From contig NZ_JARBJP010000009.1 in NCBI RefSeq assembly GCF_029309905.1, positions 1 through 64,000 on the forward strand: a stretch of 64,000 nucleotides of DNA, given 5' to 3'. The DNA is from Brytella acorum (lineage in GTDB: Bacteria > Pseudomonadota > Alphaproteobacteria > Acetobacterales > Acetobacteraceae). The notes below the pieces were generated by a model. The model was not told where the DNA came from. It ran no database searches and saw nothing but the letters and a program-made list of their open reading frames with translations. The position numbers and the translations under genes are program-made. Shown piece after piece: positions 26,274-35,908 of the stretch (position 1 is the stretch's first letter; every line of letters starts with the position of its first letter).

Positions 26274-26329
26274 AAACTTTCATCCGTTCTGAATGGTGCT
26301 TCCCCCCTGGACGCACGTCCTGAAAATGT

Positions 26330-26370
26330 CTGCCGAACTGCCCCGAGTGGCGGATCGGCAGGCTTTTTTA
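26330..26370 (+). terminator. Rho-independent terminator
   Basis: CTGCCGA (26330-26336) pairs with TCGGCAG (26355-26361); GCC/GGC pairing extends the stem. GCTTTTTTA follows at once. It closes the glnK-amtB-exported protein unit, 57 bp after the last stop. Confidence 0.8.
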
Positions 26371-26478
26371 TTATGTCGATGCGCTGTGCCCCACCAGATT
26401 TCAGCCCGAGCGCGTTTTGCAACTGATCCATGTCCCGTATCGTTGGCTTTCTGAACACCATCAGGAAGGAGCATCGTC

Positions 26479-26649
26479 ATGACGGGATTTATACGCAAAA
26501 CAGTTCTCATAGCCCTCGCCTGTGCGCCGCTCGGTGCGTGCGCGCCGGGGTCGCAGACGGATTCGGATTCTGTCCACCAGCACGGCATCAGCAACCAGTC
26601 GGCCGCCGCGCCCGGCCTGGAGACGGACAATTCCAGTTCGCATGAATAG
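26479..26649 (+). CDS. Small lipoprotein
   Basis: A 56-residue lipoprotein precursor. A basic N-terminus (MTGFIRK) and hydrophobic core (TVLIALACAP) lead to the lipobox LGAC, so the mature protein starts at Cys20. The mature part, about 37 residues, is polar and probably unstructured (PGSQTDSDSVHQHGISNQ). A strong AGGAAGGA site precedes the ATG. It is convergent with the DUF3147-like gene. No known family; short lipoproteins like this are often found in alphaproteobacterial envelopes. Confidence 0.65.
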   Translation: MTGFIRKTVLIALACAPLGACAPGSQTDSDSVHQHGISNQSAAAPGLETDNSSSHE

Positions 26650-26664
26650 AGGCTGATCCGGCGC

Positions 26665-27012
26665 TTACAGACTTACGCCAAGGCGCGTGGCCAGCCACAT
26701 CGTCAGACTGTAGAGTACGAACGTCACCAGACATCCCGCGATGAGTGCGACGTAGAACGGCACCCCCTGCCGCATCATCCATGGAATGAGCAGGAACATC
26801 GGCAGTGACGGAATGACGTACCAGAAGGTCGCGCCCACATGGGCCCCCATGCGCACCGGGTCCTTCGTTTCCTGCCATAACCACACCATCCCCAGAATGG
26901 AGATCAGCGGGAGCGAGGCCACGAGAGCGCCCAGTCCCGGATAGCGCCTGGCGATGGTCGAAACCGCTGCGATGATGAGACCGGACAAGGCGGCTTTCAG
27001 GACGAAAAACAT
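26665..27012 (-). CDS. DUF3147-type small membrane protein
   Basis: A 115-residue protein with four predicted membrane helices (LKAALSGLIIAAVSTIARRY, GALVASLPLISILGMVWLW, VIPSLPMFLLIPWMM, VALIAGCLVTFVLYSLTMW). The pattern with YPGLGALVASLPL and WLWQETKD matches the DUF3147 family. Function is unknown. It is transcribed alone; the 133 bp before it separates it from the divergent Hsp70-like gene. Confidence 0.78.
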   Translation of the reverse strand: MFFVLKAALSGLIIAAVSTIARRYPGLGALVASLPLISILGMVWLWQETKDPVRMGAHVGATFWYVIPSLPMFLLIPWMMRQGVPFYVALIAGCLVTFVLYSLTMWLATRLGVSL

Positions 27013-27145
27013 CAGTGGTCGTGCCTTTTTTCAATCCGGTCGATCTGCCGTCGAAGAGCCGTTGTCGTTCCGGGCCTCACGCGGCCCTCTGCCCTGACGT
27101 CTCCCAAATATAGACAGACGGGATCGCCCTGCCTATGCAGTCGCG

Positions 27146-28435
27146 ATGTCATCCATTGCATCGTCTCGCGGCATCAGGCTCGGTATCGATTTCGGCACGA
27201 CCAACACGGTCGTCGTCCTGCTCGACGCCGATGGTCGCCCTCATCCCGCGCGCTTCTCCTTCCCTCATCATGAGCCGTCCGACACATGCCGGACGCTGCT
27301 CTGTCTGTGGCACGACGAAAACATGTCCCATGGCCGCGCCCTGCAGGACGCGATCGGCCCCGAAGCCATCGACGCCTATCTGGAAGATCCGGCGGAAAGT
27401 CGTCTGATCATGTCCATGAAGTCGTATCTGGCGCAGGCCTCGTTCCGGCAGACGCGGCTCGTCGGCCAGGTGATGACGCTGGAAACGCTCATCGCGCGTT
27501 TTCTCGCCCGACTGATGCGCAGCCTCGCCATCGATCCCGCCCATGTGACCGCCACAGTGGGACGACCCGTTCATTTCGCGGGTGACCGGGCTGACGACGA
27601 TTTCGGCGAAGCGCGGCTGCGCGACAGTTTCCGTGCCGCCGGGTTCGGCGAGATCCATGTCGCCCTGGAACCCGAAGCCGCGGGCTGGCGCTTCGCGCAC
27701 AAACTCGACGCTCCCGCGACAATCCTCGTCGGAGATTTCGGGGGCGGCACGAGCGACTTCTCCATCCTGCGCTTCGACCCGCTGGCCGAACAGCGCGCCA
27801 CGCCGCTGGGTTACGCTGGCGTCGGCATCGCCGGGGACCAGCTCGATTATCGCATCATCGACCATGTCGTCGCACCCGAACTGGGTCGGAATACGACCTA
27901 TCGCGTCATGGGCGGCGCGCCGCTGCCCGTTCCGGCGGAATGGTATTCCAGCCTCGGCCGCTGGCACCGCCTCGCCCTGATGCGGACCCCCCAGACATTG
28001 CGCAACATCGCCGACGTGGCTCGCACGGCGTCAGAGCCCGAGAAGCTCCATGCGCTGGCGAGCCTGATCGAAGAACAGCAGGGGCAGGTGCTTTATCGCG
28101 CCGTTGCCGCCGCGAAAATGGAACTGTCGTCCAGCGACCGGACCATCCTGAAATATTCCCACCAGACGACCAGCATTCACCGGGAAATTACGAAAGCCGA
28201 GTTCGAGAGCTGGATCGCACCCGATCTCCAGCTCTTCGACCAGGCTGTGGAAACGGCTTTGCAGCGCGCCAACCTGCCCGCTTCCGCCATCGATCGGGTG
28301 TTCCTGACCGGAGGCACGTCGTTCGTTCCCGCCATCCGCGATCTCTTCACCCGCCGTTTCGGCCATGAACGCGTGGATATGGGCGGAGAATTCGTATCGG
28401 TCGCGGAAGGTCTGGCCCTGATGAACGCCGCCTGA
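27146..28435 (+). CDS. YegD-like Hsp70-family ATPase
   Basis: A 429-residue actin-fold ATPase related to Hsp70 and YegD. It has the phosphate-1 motif GIDFGTTNTVVVLLD, the phosphate-2 motif ILVGDFGGGTSDFSILRF, and the adenosine motif VFLTGGTSFVPAIRDLF. It has no C-terminal peptide-binding domain, so it is much shorter than DnaK, as is normal for the YegD group. Substrates are not known. No partner J-protein lies nearby. Confidence 0.85.
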   Translation: MSSIASSRGIRLGIDFGTTNTVVVLLDADGRPHPARFSFPHHEPSDTCRTLLCLWHDENMSHGRALQDAIGPEAIDAYLEDPAESRLIMSMKSYLAQASFRQTRLVGQVMTLETLIARFLARLMRSLAIDPAHVTATVGRPVHFAGDRADDDFGEARLRDSFRAAGFGEIHVALEPEAAGWRFAHKLDAPATILVGDFGGGTSDFSILRFDPLAEQRATPLGYAGVGIAGDQLDYRIIDHVVAPELGRNTTYRVMGGAPLPVPAEWYSSLGRWHRLALMRTPQTLRNIADVARTASEPEKLHALASLIEEQQGQVLYRAVAAAKMELSSSDRTILKYSHQTTSIHREITKAEFESWIAPDLQLFDQAVETALQRANLPASAIDRVFLTGGTSFVPAIRDLFTRRFGHERVDMGGEFVSVAEGLALMNAA

Positions 28436-28468
28436 ACAAAAAGGCCCGTTCCCACTATCAACTTCCGG

Positions 28469-30424
28469 TCAGCGACCTCCGGGTCTGTAGCAGGGATTGC
28501 GCATGGCGAACTGCCGAACGCCCACGGGCAGGGCGTTCAGCCGGCTCGTCTCCGCCAGCATGCTCCGACCGTCAGCCGTCCATCGCGCCGGGAGAATACG
28601 CGGGCTGCTGAACCCGCCGCTGACCTGAACCGGAATATCCAGCGCGAAGCTGCTCGTCGTGGAAGCCTGGCTCCCGAATATCAGGTTAAACCATTTCCGG
28701 TTCAGATCGAAACGGGCATTGCCCGATATCGTCCCCTCCGCCGTTCGGACACGCAACGGCAACGCGGAGCCGACACCGGCATGCGCGTTCACGACGCCCA
28801 GCAGGCACGCAACCGGCGTCATGCCCTTCGGACGCCGGAAGATCATGCGCAGATCCGTCGAGGCCGCGCCGATCACGGTCCGATCGATGCGGCCGCCGGT
28901 CATGGACACGGCAGCCGCCACATCCGCTTCATGCACCGCCGCGTTCAGGGTGCGCTGCGTGGCATCGGCGGTCATGCGCAGGTCCAGCCGCCCCTGCAAC
29001 GGCACGGAAGCAAAGCCGAGCGTCTGTCGCAGCTTCTGGATGTCGAGTCCGTTCACATCCACCACCGCGCTGACATGAGCGCCCCCGCCATCGACGGCCT
29101 GCATGCGCCCTGAAGCATTCAGTCGCGCGCCAAGATAATCCAGCGCCAGCCTCTCGACCGACACGACACCCGGCATGACGGATGCCGCCAGAGCCATATT
29201 GGAAAAATGCAGAACGTTGTAGCTCAGGCTCCCGACAGAAACTTTCGCATCGATCAGGGGATCGGGCGCGCGGTCGATATCGAGCACCATATCCTTGTTC
29301 GCCGTGTCCGACGCTTTCCGATCTCCGAGAAACTCGTTGAGATCGAGACGGCTGAACGCGATATCCGCCGTCACATGATCCGGCTGCCCACGCATCCCCT
29401 CCACAAACCGGAGAAGAGATACGGTCATCGGATTGTCCTTGACCGCCCCTTCGCCCCCGGTGATCGTCCAGAGGCTGCCGTCATGAGCGAACTGCCCGGC
29501 CATCCGCAGGGCGACGTCCTGCGGCCCCGCCATCCCCGCGATCGCCATAAGCGACTTCGACGTCTCGGTTTTCACGCTCACCGCGCCGACGATGCCGTCG
29601 GCATTGAGCGGATCGACAGCCGTGCCCCTGAACGTCATCACCATGTCGCCGGATGTCGCCTGCAGGTCTATCCCATAGGGGTCGCGGATACGCCGGAGCG
29701 CCGAAAACGGCTGTAAGGTCGCGGTCATGCGGACCGGCACGTCATTATACGCGCCATCGACCGCAAAGCTCACCGGCGTGTCGGCGTTCCGGGTATCGAT
29801 CGTCACGGTCTTCAGCGTGGTGCGAAACGACGCCCCGTGTGCGGTCCGATAGATGACCTCGCCATTCACGATCCGGGCGTCGAGCAGGGTCGGGTAATGA
29901 CGCCTGTCATCCGGGCTCGCCGTCTGCGGGCTCACCGTCTGCGGGGTCGCCGCGGGCTTCGGAGGCGTGAGGGCGGCAGCGCCGAACCGCCAGTTCGGGA
30001 GCTTCTGCGGCGTGCGCTCCACCAGCACCCGAACATCGGAAAGGGCCAGATGCCGCAGGATGGCAGGGCCATGGAGCAGGGAGATGGCGCGCACCTCGAA
30101 AGAGAGATGACCGACCCGCACCATGTCCGGCTCGCTGCCTCCGGCGATATTCGCCAGCCGCGCGTTTTCAACTTCGATCTTCAGCCATGCCCCCGGCGTG
30201 ACATGCATCGCCGCGACCTGAACCTCGCGTCTTAGCATGGCGCTGGCCCGGCGCGCCACGAAAGGTCCGAGATTGCCGTGCGTGAGATAGGTCACCCCCG
30301 CGATACCCGCCACGACGCATACGGCGGCAAATCCGCCGCCACCCCACAGAACGCGCCGCCAGATCGCACGTCGGCGGTCACGAGGGGTTGTCACCTCAGG
30401 CGGGGCGTGCGTCTGATCCGTCAT
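28469..30424 (-). CDS. AsmA-family envelope protein
   Basis: A 651-residue inner-membrane-anchored periplasmic protein. One N-terminal transmembrane helix (VLWGGGGFAAVCVVAGIAG, near residues 28-48) is followed by a long beta-rich region typical of AsmA/YhdP-like bridge proteins, with the N-terminal AsmA block (VARRASAMLRREVQVAAMHV, LKIEVENARLANI) and the C-terminal AsmA_2 block. Relatives help move phospholipids or control outer-membrane assembly. The start at 30424 has a GGGAGAGA site; the longer frame to 30469 runs into the upstream terminator. Confidence 0.82.
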   Translation of the reverse strand: MTDQTHAPPEVTTPRDRRRAIWRRVLWGGGGFAAVCVVAGIAGVTYLTHGNLGPFVARRASAMLRREVQVAAMHVTPGAWLKIEVENARLANIAGGSEPDMVRVGHLSFEVRAISLLHGPAILRHLALSDVRVLVERTPQKLPNWRFGAAALTPPKPAATPQTVSPQTASPDDRRHYPTLLDARIVNGEVIYRTAHGASFRTTLKTVTIDTRNADTPVSFAVDGAYNDVPVRMTATLQPFSALRRIRDPYGIDLQATSGDMVMTFRGTAVDPLNADGIVGAVSVKTETSKSLMAIAGMAGPQDVALRMAGQFAHDGSLWTITGGEGAVKDNPMTVSLLRFVEGMRGQPDHVTADIAFSRLDLNEFLGDRKASDTANKDMVLDIDRAPDPLIDAKVSVGSLSYNVLHFSNMALAASVMPGVVSVERLALDYLGARLNASGRMQAVDGGGAHVSAVVDVNGLDIQKLRQTLGFASVPLQGRLDLRMTADATQRTLNAAVHEADVAAAVSMTGGRIDRTVIGAASTDLRMIFRRPKGMTPVACLLGVVNAHAGVGSALPLRVRTAEGTISGNARFDLNRKWFNLIFGSQASTTSSFALDIPVQVSGGFSSPRILPARWTADGRSMLAETSRLNALPVGVRQFAMRNPCYRPGGR

Positions 30425-30467
30425 TCCATCTCTCCCGGCGTACGGTCTTCCGGAGAGATCGGCACGC

Positions 30468-30489
30468 AAAAAAGCCGCCCTCCGGCAGC
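30468..30489 (-). terminator. Rho-independent terminator
   Basis: On the minus strand GCTGCC-GGAG-GGCGGC (one G-T pair) is followed by TTTTTT. It lies about 95 bp after the stop of the DUF2252 gene and 44 bp before the AsmA start, so it separates the two units. Confidence 0.7.
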
Positions 30490-30584
30490 CCGTCGGTTCT
30501 CTTAGAGAAAAAGACGTTGTCCGTCATGCCGGACCATCACCTGTCGAATTAACCGGTTTCATGATCAAGGACGCGGCCTTCCGA

Positions 30585-32018
30585 CTATCCTGCTTGTTTC
30601 GGCGTGACGGCGGCAAGACGACCGGCCTTGATCGCGTCCCTGAAGTGGTTCCAGTCCGTCCGGGTCTGATCCGCGTACAGCATGGAAAAGCTGCCGATCG
30701 CGTCGCAGAACGCCTTTCCGTTGCCGACATAGCCGCCGATGATCGCAACATCGCCAGAGCGCGCATGGGCGCGCGCCAGCGTCCGCCCGCACAGCAGCGC
30801 GTAATCCGCCAGTCCTTCCTGCGCCACATCCGAACCGATCGCCGCCAGCCGCGCATCCTTCACGCGCCGCACGTAAAACTGTCGTCCCGCCCCGGACAGG
30901 GTCTGGGTTCGAGGATCGGCGCCGTCCTCCGGACTATGGGTCCATCCCAGAAAAGCGTCGGACGCCGCCTGCATGATCCGCTGTCCCACCACCACGCGTT
31001 CGCCCTGATTATGGAACGGCGCTTCACCGGCGAACGGCGCCATGACGGAACGCTGGGCCTCCTTGATCTGCAATAGCAGGGTCTCGCCATCGGCCGTCGC
31101 GAACAGTCCGATCGCGCAGAACGTGCCGACACTGCCGACGCCGACAACCTTGAAGACGATATCGCGTAATCTGTAGCGATCGAGCAGGATGCTGCGCTCC
31201 GGCGGCTGCGTCGCCACATAGCGCGCAAAAGCCTGCCGGATGGTGTCCTCGTGATGCGGGAGCCGCATCACCAGAGGGGGGCGCTCCCGCAGGGAGGGCG
31301 CGCCGCGATCATCGGCCACCAGACCGAAATGGTTGCTGGCGCTCTCCAGCCGGTCCGCGAGCTGGGTCTTGGCCCGGGATCGGACGTTCTTGTCCGAAAA
31401 CCCCTCGATCGCCGCCGCGAGGTCGATCCGATTGGACCATATCTCCAGCGGCGTCATGCTCTCAAGCCGGTTCATCTCGCCCGCATAGGCCAAGGCCATC
31501 GTTACCGCCAGCCTGCGGGCCGCCTTGTCCGACATGCCGCCCTCGCGCCCTGCCAGAACCAGCGACGTCCCCAGTCTTTTGATGTCCCACTCGAAGGGCG
31601 CGGGAAGCGTCTCGTCGAAATCATTGATATCGAAAACGGGCAGGCCCTCGGGGGACGCATAGCTCCCGAAATTCGCCAGATGACAGTCCCCACAGCTCTG
31701 AACGCGTGGACCCGCGACAGGCGTCGTCGCGAGATCAGCCGCCATCACCGCCGCAGCCCCGCGCAGAAAGGCAAACGGGGAGGCGCTCATGCGTCCGTAA
31801 CGAATGGGAAGAAGATCCGGAATGCGGCGCTCGCCCTGCGCGACCAGAATGGACACCGGGTCCGCCCGATCCTTCGGCGGACTCCATTCACTGTGACATC
31901 CGCGCCGCGTCTTCTTTCTCAAATGAACGCCAGATGCCTGGCGCTCGGCTCTGGTCCTGAGCGGCGGTTCAGTGGGGCGGACGGAGGATGGGATGGATTG
32001 GTCGATCATCCGTGCCAT
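30585..32018 (-). CDS. DUF2252 family protein
   Basis: A 477-residue protein of the DUF2252 family, distantly kinase-like in fold. It has RYGRMSASPFAFLRGAA, the SCGDCHLANFGSYASPEG motif with FDINDFDETLPAPFEWDIKR (like an aminoglycoside-kinase catalytic loop), and KVVGVGSVGTFCAIGLF with LLLQIKEA further on. No reaction has been established for the family. The alanine-rich C-terminus ends at a clean stop, and a terminator follows. It is transcribed alone. Confidence 0.85.
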   Translation of the reverse strand: MARMIDQSIPSSVRPTEPPLRTRAERQASGVHLRKKTRRGCHSEWSPPKDRADPVSILVAQGERRIPDLLPIRYGRMSASPFAFLRGAAAVMAADLATTPVAGPRVQSCGDCHLANFGSYASPEGLPVFDINDFDETLPAPFEWDIKRLGTSLVLAGREGGMSDKAARRLAVTMALAYAGEMNRLESMTPLEIWSNRIDLAAAIEGFSDKNVRSRAKTQLADRLESASNHFGLVADDRGAPSLRERPPLVMRLPHHEDTIRQAFARYVATQPPERSILLDRYRLRDIVFKVVGVGSVGTFCAIGLFATADGETLLLQIKEAQRSVMAPFAGEAPFHNQGERVVVGQRIMQAASDAFLGWTHSPEDGADPRTQTLSGAGRQFYVRRVKDARLAAIGSDVAQEGLADYALLCGRTLARAHARSGDVAIIGGYVGNGKAFCDAIGSFSMLYADQTRTDWNHFRDAIKAGRLAAVTPKQAG

Positions 32019-32078
32019 ATAGCGCAGTCTGTCGCCGCCGTCATTTCATGCCTCCCCCACCGGCATGACCGCCTCTCT

Positions 32079-32675
32079 TCACGGGAGCGGATCGAGAACT
32101 TCGATGGAGGACTGCCCCCGGGTCAGATCCCGCAAAACCCGCAGCGGTTCGCCGATCGCCTCCTGCGGGACGGCGAGATCGATCCATGCGCCTTCCGCAT
32201 CGAAATCACAGGCAAGCTGTCGCGCGTTCCAGCCCTCGAACCGCGACTGGACGATGGCCAGAAGAGCAAACGGGCAATGGAGGCGGATCGTCGCCATCGG
32301 CACGATGGGCACGGATTCCGCTTCCCGCAGACACGACGCCGCCGCCCCGCCATAAGCCCGCACGAGCCCGCCCGCCCCCAGCTTGATGCCGCCGAACCAG
32401 CGCGTGACGACGACCATGACGCCGTCAAATTCCTGCATTTCGATGGCCTGAAGGATCGGCCGTCCCGCCGTCCCGCCCGGTTCGCCATCGTCGCTGCTGC
32501 GATACCGCGCCCCGATACGCCATGCCCAGCAGTTATGGGTGGCGTCCGGCGCTTTCACCGCGTCGAAAAACGCGATGGCCTCCTCTTCGCCGCCGACCGG
32601 GGCCGCCTGGGCGCGAAAGAGGCTTTTTCTGACGATCAGATCGAGCGTCGCGGGTCCGGTCAGCGTGCGCGCCAT
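32079..32675 (-). CDS. YigZ/IMPACT family protein
   Basis: A 198-residue protein of the UPF0029/IMPACT group. The signature is ATHNCWAWRIG, then DDGEPGGTAGRPILQAIE and VVVTRWFGGIKLGAGGLVRAY. The C-terminal domain (RLHCPFALLAIVQSRFE) is the usual ferredoxin-like fold. Eukaryotic IMPACT regulates a translation-factor kinase; the bacterial role is unclear. It is 9 bp downstream of radA on the same strand and likely co-transcribed. Confidence 0.88.
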   Translation of the reverse strand: MARTLTGPATLDLIVRKSLFRAQAAPVGGEEEAIAFFDAVKAPDATHNCWAWRIGARYRSSDDGEPGGTAGRPILQAIEMQEFDGVMVVVTRWFGGIKLGAGGLVRAYGGAAASCLREAESVPIVPMATIRLHCPFALLAIVQSRFEGWNARQLACDFDAEGAWIDLAVPQEAIGEPLRVLRDLTRGQSSIEVLDPLP

Positions 32676-32684
32676 AACGGGAAA

Positions 32685-34121
32685 TCAGGTCTCCGCCGGA
32701 GCCCTGGTCGTGAACATCTCGACGAGATCGTTCAGATGCCCGATTTCCCCGAGACGCAGCCCCTCCGGCGGCCTCGCACGCGCGGAACCGGACACGACGC
32801 GGCGGGGCAGAATGGCGTGCTCGAAACCCAGCTTGCGGGCCTCCTTCAGCCGCAGGTCCGACTGCGCGACCTGTCGCACCTCGCCTGACAGCCCCACCTC
32901 GCCGAAATAGGCCGCATCCGCCGCCGTCGGCGTGCCGGTCGCCGCCGAAATCAGGGCCGCCGCCACCGCCAGATCGGCCGCCGGTTCGTTGACCCGCAGG
33001 CCACCCGCGATGTTGAGATAGACATCCATACTGCTCAGCTTCAGACCGCACCGCGATTCCAGCACGGCCAGCAACATGTTCAGCCGGGCCGTCTCCCAGC
33101 CGATGACGGCCCGGCGCGGTGCGCCGTCACCCGCCTTGGGCGAGAGCAGGGCCTGGATTTCCAGCAGGACGGGACGCGTTCCTTCGAGCCCCGCGAAGAC
33201 CGCCGACCCGGCGATGTTGCCCCGCCGCTCGGCCAGGAACAGCGCCGACGGATTGGCCACCTCGCGCAACCCGGTATCCGTCATGGCGAAGACGCCGATT
33301 TCGTCCGTCGCGCCGAAACGGTTTTTCGCGGCACGAAGAATGCGGAACTGATGCCCGCGATCGCCCTCGAACGACATGACGGCATCGACCATGTGTTCCA
33401 GAACACGCGGCCCGGCCAGCGTGCCTTCCTTGGTAACATGGCCAATCAGGATCAGCGAAAACCCGATGGTCTTGGCCAGACGGATCAGTTCGAAAGCGCA
33501 CGCCCGGACCTGCGAAACCGAGCCCGGCGCGCTTTCGACGCTTTCGAGCCACATGGTCTGGATCGAGTCGATGACGACCACCGTATGTCCGCGTTCCTGC
33601 TCGAGACTGGCGGCGATATCGCCAACATTGATGCTCGCCGCCAGGTCAAGTGTCGGCGCGGCAAGCTCCAGGCGGCGGGCACGGAGCCGCACCTGGTCGA
33701 TGGCCTCTTCCCCCGAAACATACAGGACATTCTGCCCCGCACGCGCCAGGGCGCAGGTTGCCTGAAGCATGAGCGTGGATTTTCCGATGCCGGGATCGCC
33801 CCCCACCAGCACCACCGAGGCGGGTACCAGCCCGCCACCCAGGACCCGATCGAATTCCGCGATCGTCGTGGAAATGCGCGGCGGCGGCGACATCTGCCCG
33901 TCAAGATGCACGACGTTAAGCCGTCCTGCCCTTTTGCGCGTCTTGCCCGGCGCGGCTCTCTGCGTCGGCTCCACGCTCTCCTCGACGAGTGTGTTCCACT
34001 CACCGCATGCGTCGCAGCGCCCCGCCCATTTGGTATGAACGGCGCCACAGGACTGGCAGACGAACTGGGCGGAAGGGCGTTTGGCCACGAAAGATCGATC
34101 CTGCGCGCTGGATGTGGGCAT
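32685..34121 (-). CDS. radA: DNA repair protein RadA
   Basis: A 478-residue branch-migration helicase that acts in recombinational repair. The N-terminal zinc finger FVCQSCGAVHTKWAGRCDAC has four cysteines. The RecA-like core has Walker A VGGDPGIGKSTLM and the KNRFGATDEIG motif specific to RadA. The C-terminal Lon-like domain has VYLNIAGGLRVNEPAADLAV. Length is as usual. It heads a two-gene unit with the YigZ-type gene. The 130 bp between it and mlaF holds nothing clear. Confidence 0.95.
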   Translation of the reverse strand: MPTSSAQDRSFVAKRPSAQFVCQSCGAVHTKWAGRCDACGEWNTLVEESVEPTQRAAPGKTRKRAGRLNVVHLDGQMSPPPRISTTIAEFDRVLGGGLVPASVVLVGGDPGIGKSTLMLQATCALARAGQNVLYVSGEEAIDQVRLRARRLELAAPTLDLAASINVGDIAASLEQERGHTVVVIDSIQTMWLESVESAPGSVSQVRACAFELIRLAKTIGFSLILIGHVTKEGTLAGPRVLEHMVDAVMSFEGDRGHQFRILRAAKNRFGATDEIGVFAMTDTGLREVANPSALFLAERRGNIAGSAVFAGLEGTRPVLLEIQALLSPKAGDGAPRRAVIGWETARLNMLLAVLESRCGLKLSSMDVYLNIAGGLRVNEPAADLAVAAALISAATGTPTAADAAYFGEVGLSGEVRQVAQSDLRLKEARKLGFEHAILPRRVVSGSARARPPEGLRLGEIGHLNDLVEMFTTRAPAET

Positions 34122-34251
34122 CGGGCGGCTGGCCGCCTGCCGAATTCAGAAGATGGCCCATCGATGCAAACAAAACAAGAACTCTTCGGGCGGAGAAGTC
34201 ACCGGTGACGAACCAGACAGGCGTCGCCGGGAGGCCCTTCCGGCACCGGCC

Positions 34252-35046
34252 TTACCGGCGCAGTTCCATCGTGATCGGGCCTTCGCGGCGCCCGTGGGTG
34301 AACTGGTCGACCAGCGGATCGCCGCTGTTCATCAGATCCGCCGCCAGACCCTGCCAGACGAGCCTGCCCTGATAGAGCATGGCCGCCTTGTCCCCGATCC
34401 GCTGGGCCGAGGCCATGTCATGCGTGATCGCAATCGCCGTGCAACCCAGTCGCTTGACGCAATCGACGATCAGCCCGTCGATCACCGCCCCCATGATCGG
34501 GTCCAGCCCGGTGGTCGGCTCGTCGAAAAACATGATGTCCGGCGTTCCGGCAATGGCGCGCGCCAGACCGACGCGCTTCTGCATCCCGCCCGAAAGCTCG
34601 GACGGTGACAATGCCCCCACGGAGGGGTCCAGCCCCACCTGTTTGAGAATGTCGCCCGCGGCAAGCCGGGCCGCGCTCCAGCTCACGCGTTTCGCATCCG
34701 CTTTCGCACGCCCCTTGGCGCGCAGACCGAACGCGATGTTGTCCGCCACGCTCATGCTGTCGAACAGCGCCCCGTTCTGAAACAGCATGCCGATCTGCTG
34801 GACGAGTTCCTCCCGGCGGCGCGGCGCGGCCGTCACCATGTCTTCGCCATCGATCTCGATGCGGCCCTCATCCGGCGCGATCAGGCCGAGAATACAGCGC
34901 AGAAGGACGGATTTGCCGGTGCCCGAGCCGCCGATGATGACGAAAGACGTGCCCGCTTCGACGTCGAGGTCGACTCCGTCGAGAACCTTCTTGTCGCCGA
35001 ACGCCTTCTTGAGGCCACGGATGCGGATTTTCGGCTGTGAGGTCAT
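34252..35046 (-). CDS. mlaF: Phospholipid ABC transporter ATP-binding protein
   Basis: A 264-residue ATPase of the Mla lipid-transport system, which moves phospholipid between the outer and inner membrane. Walker A is GGSGTGKSVLLRCILGL, the signature is LSGGMQKRVGLARAIA, and Walker B is IMFFDEPTTGLDP. It overlaps mlaE by four bases. mlaD and the other partners are not next to it in this window. A separately placed mlaD or periplasmic partner is expected elsewhere. Confidence 0.9.
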   Translation of the reverse strand: MTSQPKIRIRGLKKAFGDKKVLDGVDLDVEAGTSFVIIGGSGTGKSVLLRCILGLIAPDEGRIEIDGEDMVTAAPRRREELVQQIGMLFQNGALFDSMSVADNIAFGLRAKGRAKADAKRVSWSAARLAAGDILKQVGLDPSVGALSPSELSGGMQKRVGLARAIAGTPDIMFFDEPTTGLDPIMGAVIDGLIVDCVKRLGCTAIAITHDMASAQRIGDKAAMLYQGRLVWQGLAADLMNSGDPLVDQFTHGRREGPITMELRR

Positions 35047-35828
35047 TGCGCGAAGAACAGATCCGTCAGCAGGTAATCAAAAGCGAGCAGCAGAATGGAC
35101 GCGCCGACGACCGCCGATGTCGTGGCCGATCCAACGCCTTCCGCACCTCCCCGGCTCGTATAGCCATGATAGCAGCCCATCAACGCGATCAGGAAACCGA
35201 AAACCGCCGCCTTCACCAGTCCGACAATCACGTCCATCGGCTTCACGGCCGCCAGAGTGTTGATGATATAGGCGTCCGGCGCGAATCCGAGCTTGCTGGT
35301 CGATACCGCGAAACCGCCCATCACGCCCAGAATATCGGCGATCAGCACCAGAAACGGCAGCGCCAGCGTTCCGGCCAGAAGTCTCGGCGCCACGAGATAT
35401 TTCATCGGATCGGTTGAAAGGGTCCAGAGCGCATCGACCTGATCGGTGACGCGCATCGTCCCGATCTCGGCCGCCATGGCCGCGCCGACACGCCCCGCCA
35501 CCATCAGCCCGGCGAGTACGGGTCCGAGTTCCCGCACGACGGCCAGCACGACGATCGAAGCGATCGCGCTTTGCGCGTGATATTGCGAAAACCCGGTATA
35601 GGACTGAAGGGCGATCACGCCGCCGGAGAAGATCGCGGTGAGCGCGACCACCGGCAGGGAGAAATAGGCAATCTCGATCAGACTGGTGAAAAACACGCGC
35701 CAGTAGAAAGGCGGCCTCACCAGATGAGAGAGCGCCGCCATGCCGAACAGCGACATCGCCCCGGCCTTGCGGATCAAGGCGAGGGTTGCACGGCCGACCG
35801 CCGCGATCGGTTCGAGAACGAAATTCAC
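35043..35828 (-). CDS. mlaE: Phospholipid ABC transporter permease
   Basis: A 261-residue inner-membrane permease with about five helices. It has the family sequence YFSLPVVALTAIFSGGVIAL, LAVVRELGPVLAGLMVAGRV and the conserved EIGTMRVTDQVDALWTLSTD block, then KAAVFGFLIALMGCYHGY. It is the first gene of the pair with mlaF and is typical in length. An 80-bp gap separates it from the psp-type locus upstream. Confidence 0.92.
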   Translation of the reverse strand: MNFVLEPIAAVGRATLALIRKAGAMSLFGMAALSHLVRPPFYWRVFFTSLIEIAYFSLPVVALTAIFSGGVIALQSYTGFSQYHAQSAIASIVVLAVVRELGPVLAGLMVAGRVGAAMAAEIGTMRVTDQVDALWTLSTDPMKYLVAPRLLAGTLALPFLVLIADILGVMGGFAVSTSKLGFAPDAYIINTLAAVKPMDVIVGLVKAAVFGFLIALMGCYHGYTSRGGAEGVGSATTSAVVGASILLLAFDYLLTDLFFAQ

Positions 35829-35908
35829 GTGGGGCGCGCGTCGCGATGGGAAAGCATGATCAAGCCGTAGCGCGCCGCGCCCCTCACGTCAAAGCAGGGA
35901 CCGCCGTC

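Noticed and set aside
28469-30469. Longer start for the AsmA-type gene at 30469
   Set aside because: It would begin inside the terminator of the preceding gene; 30424 has a strong ribosome binding site.
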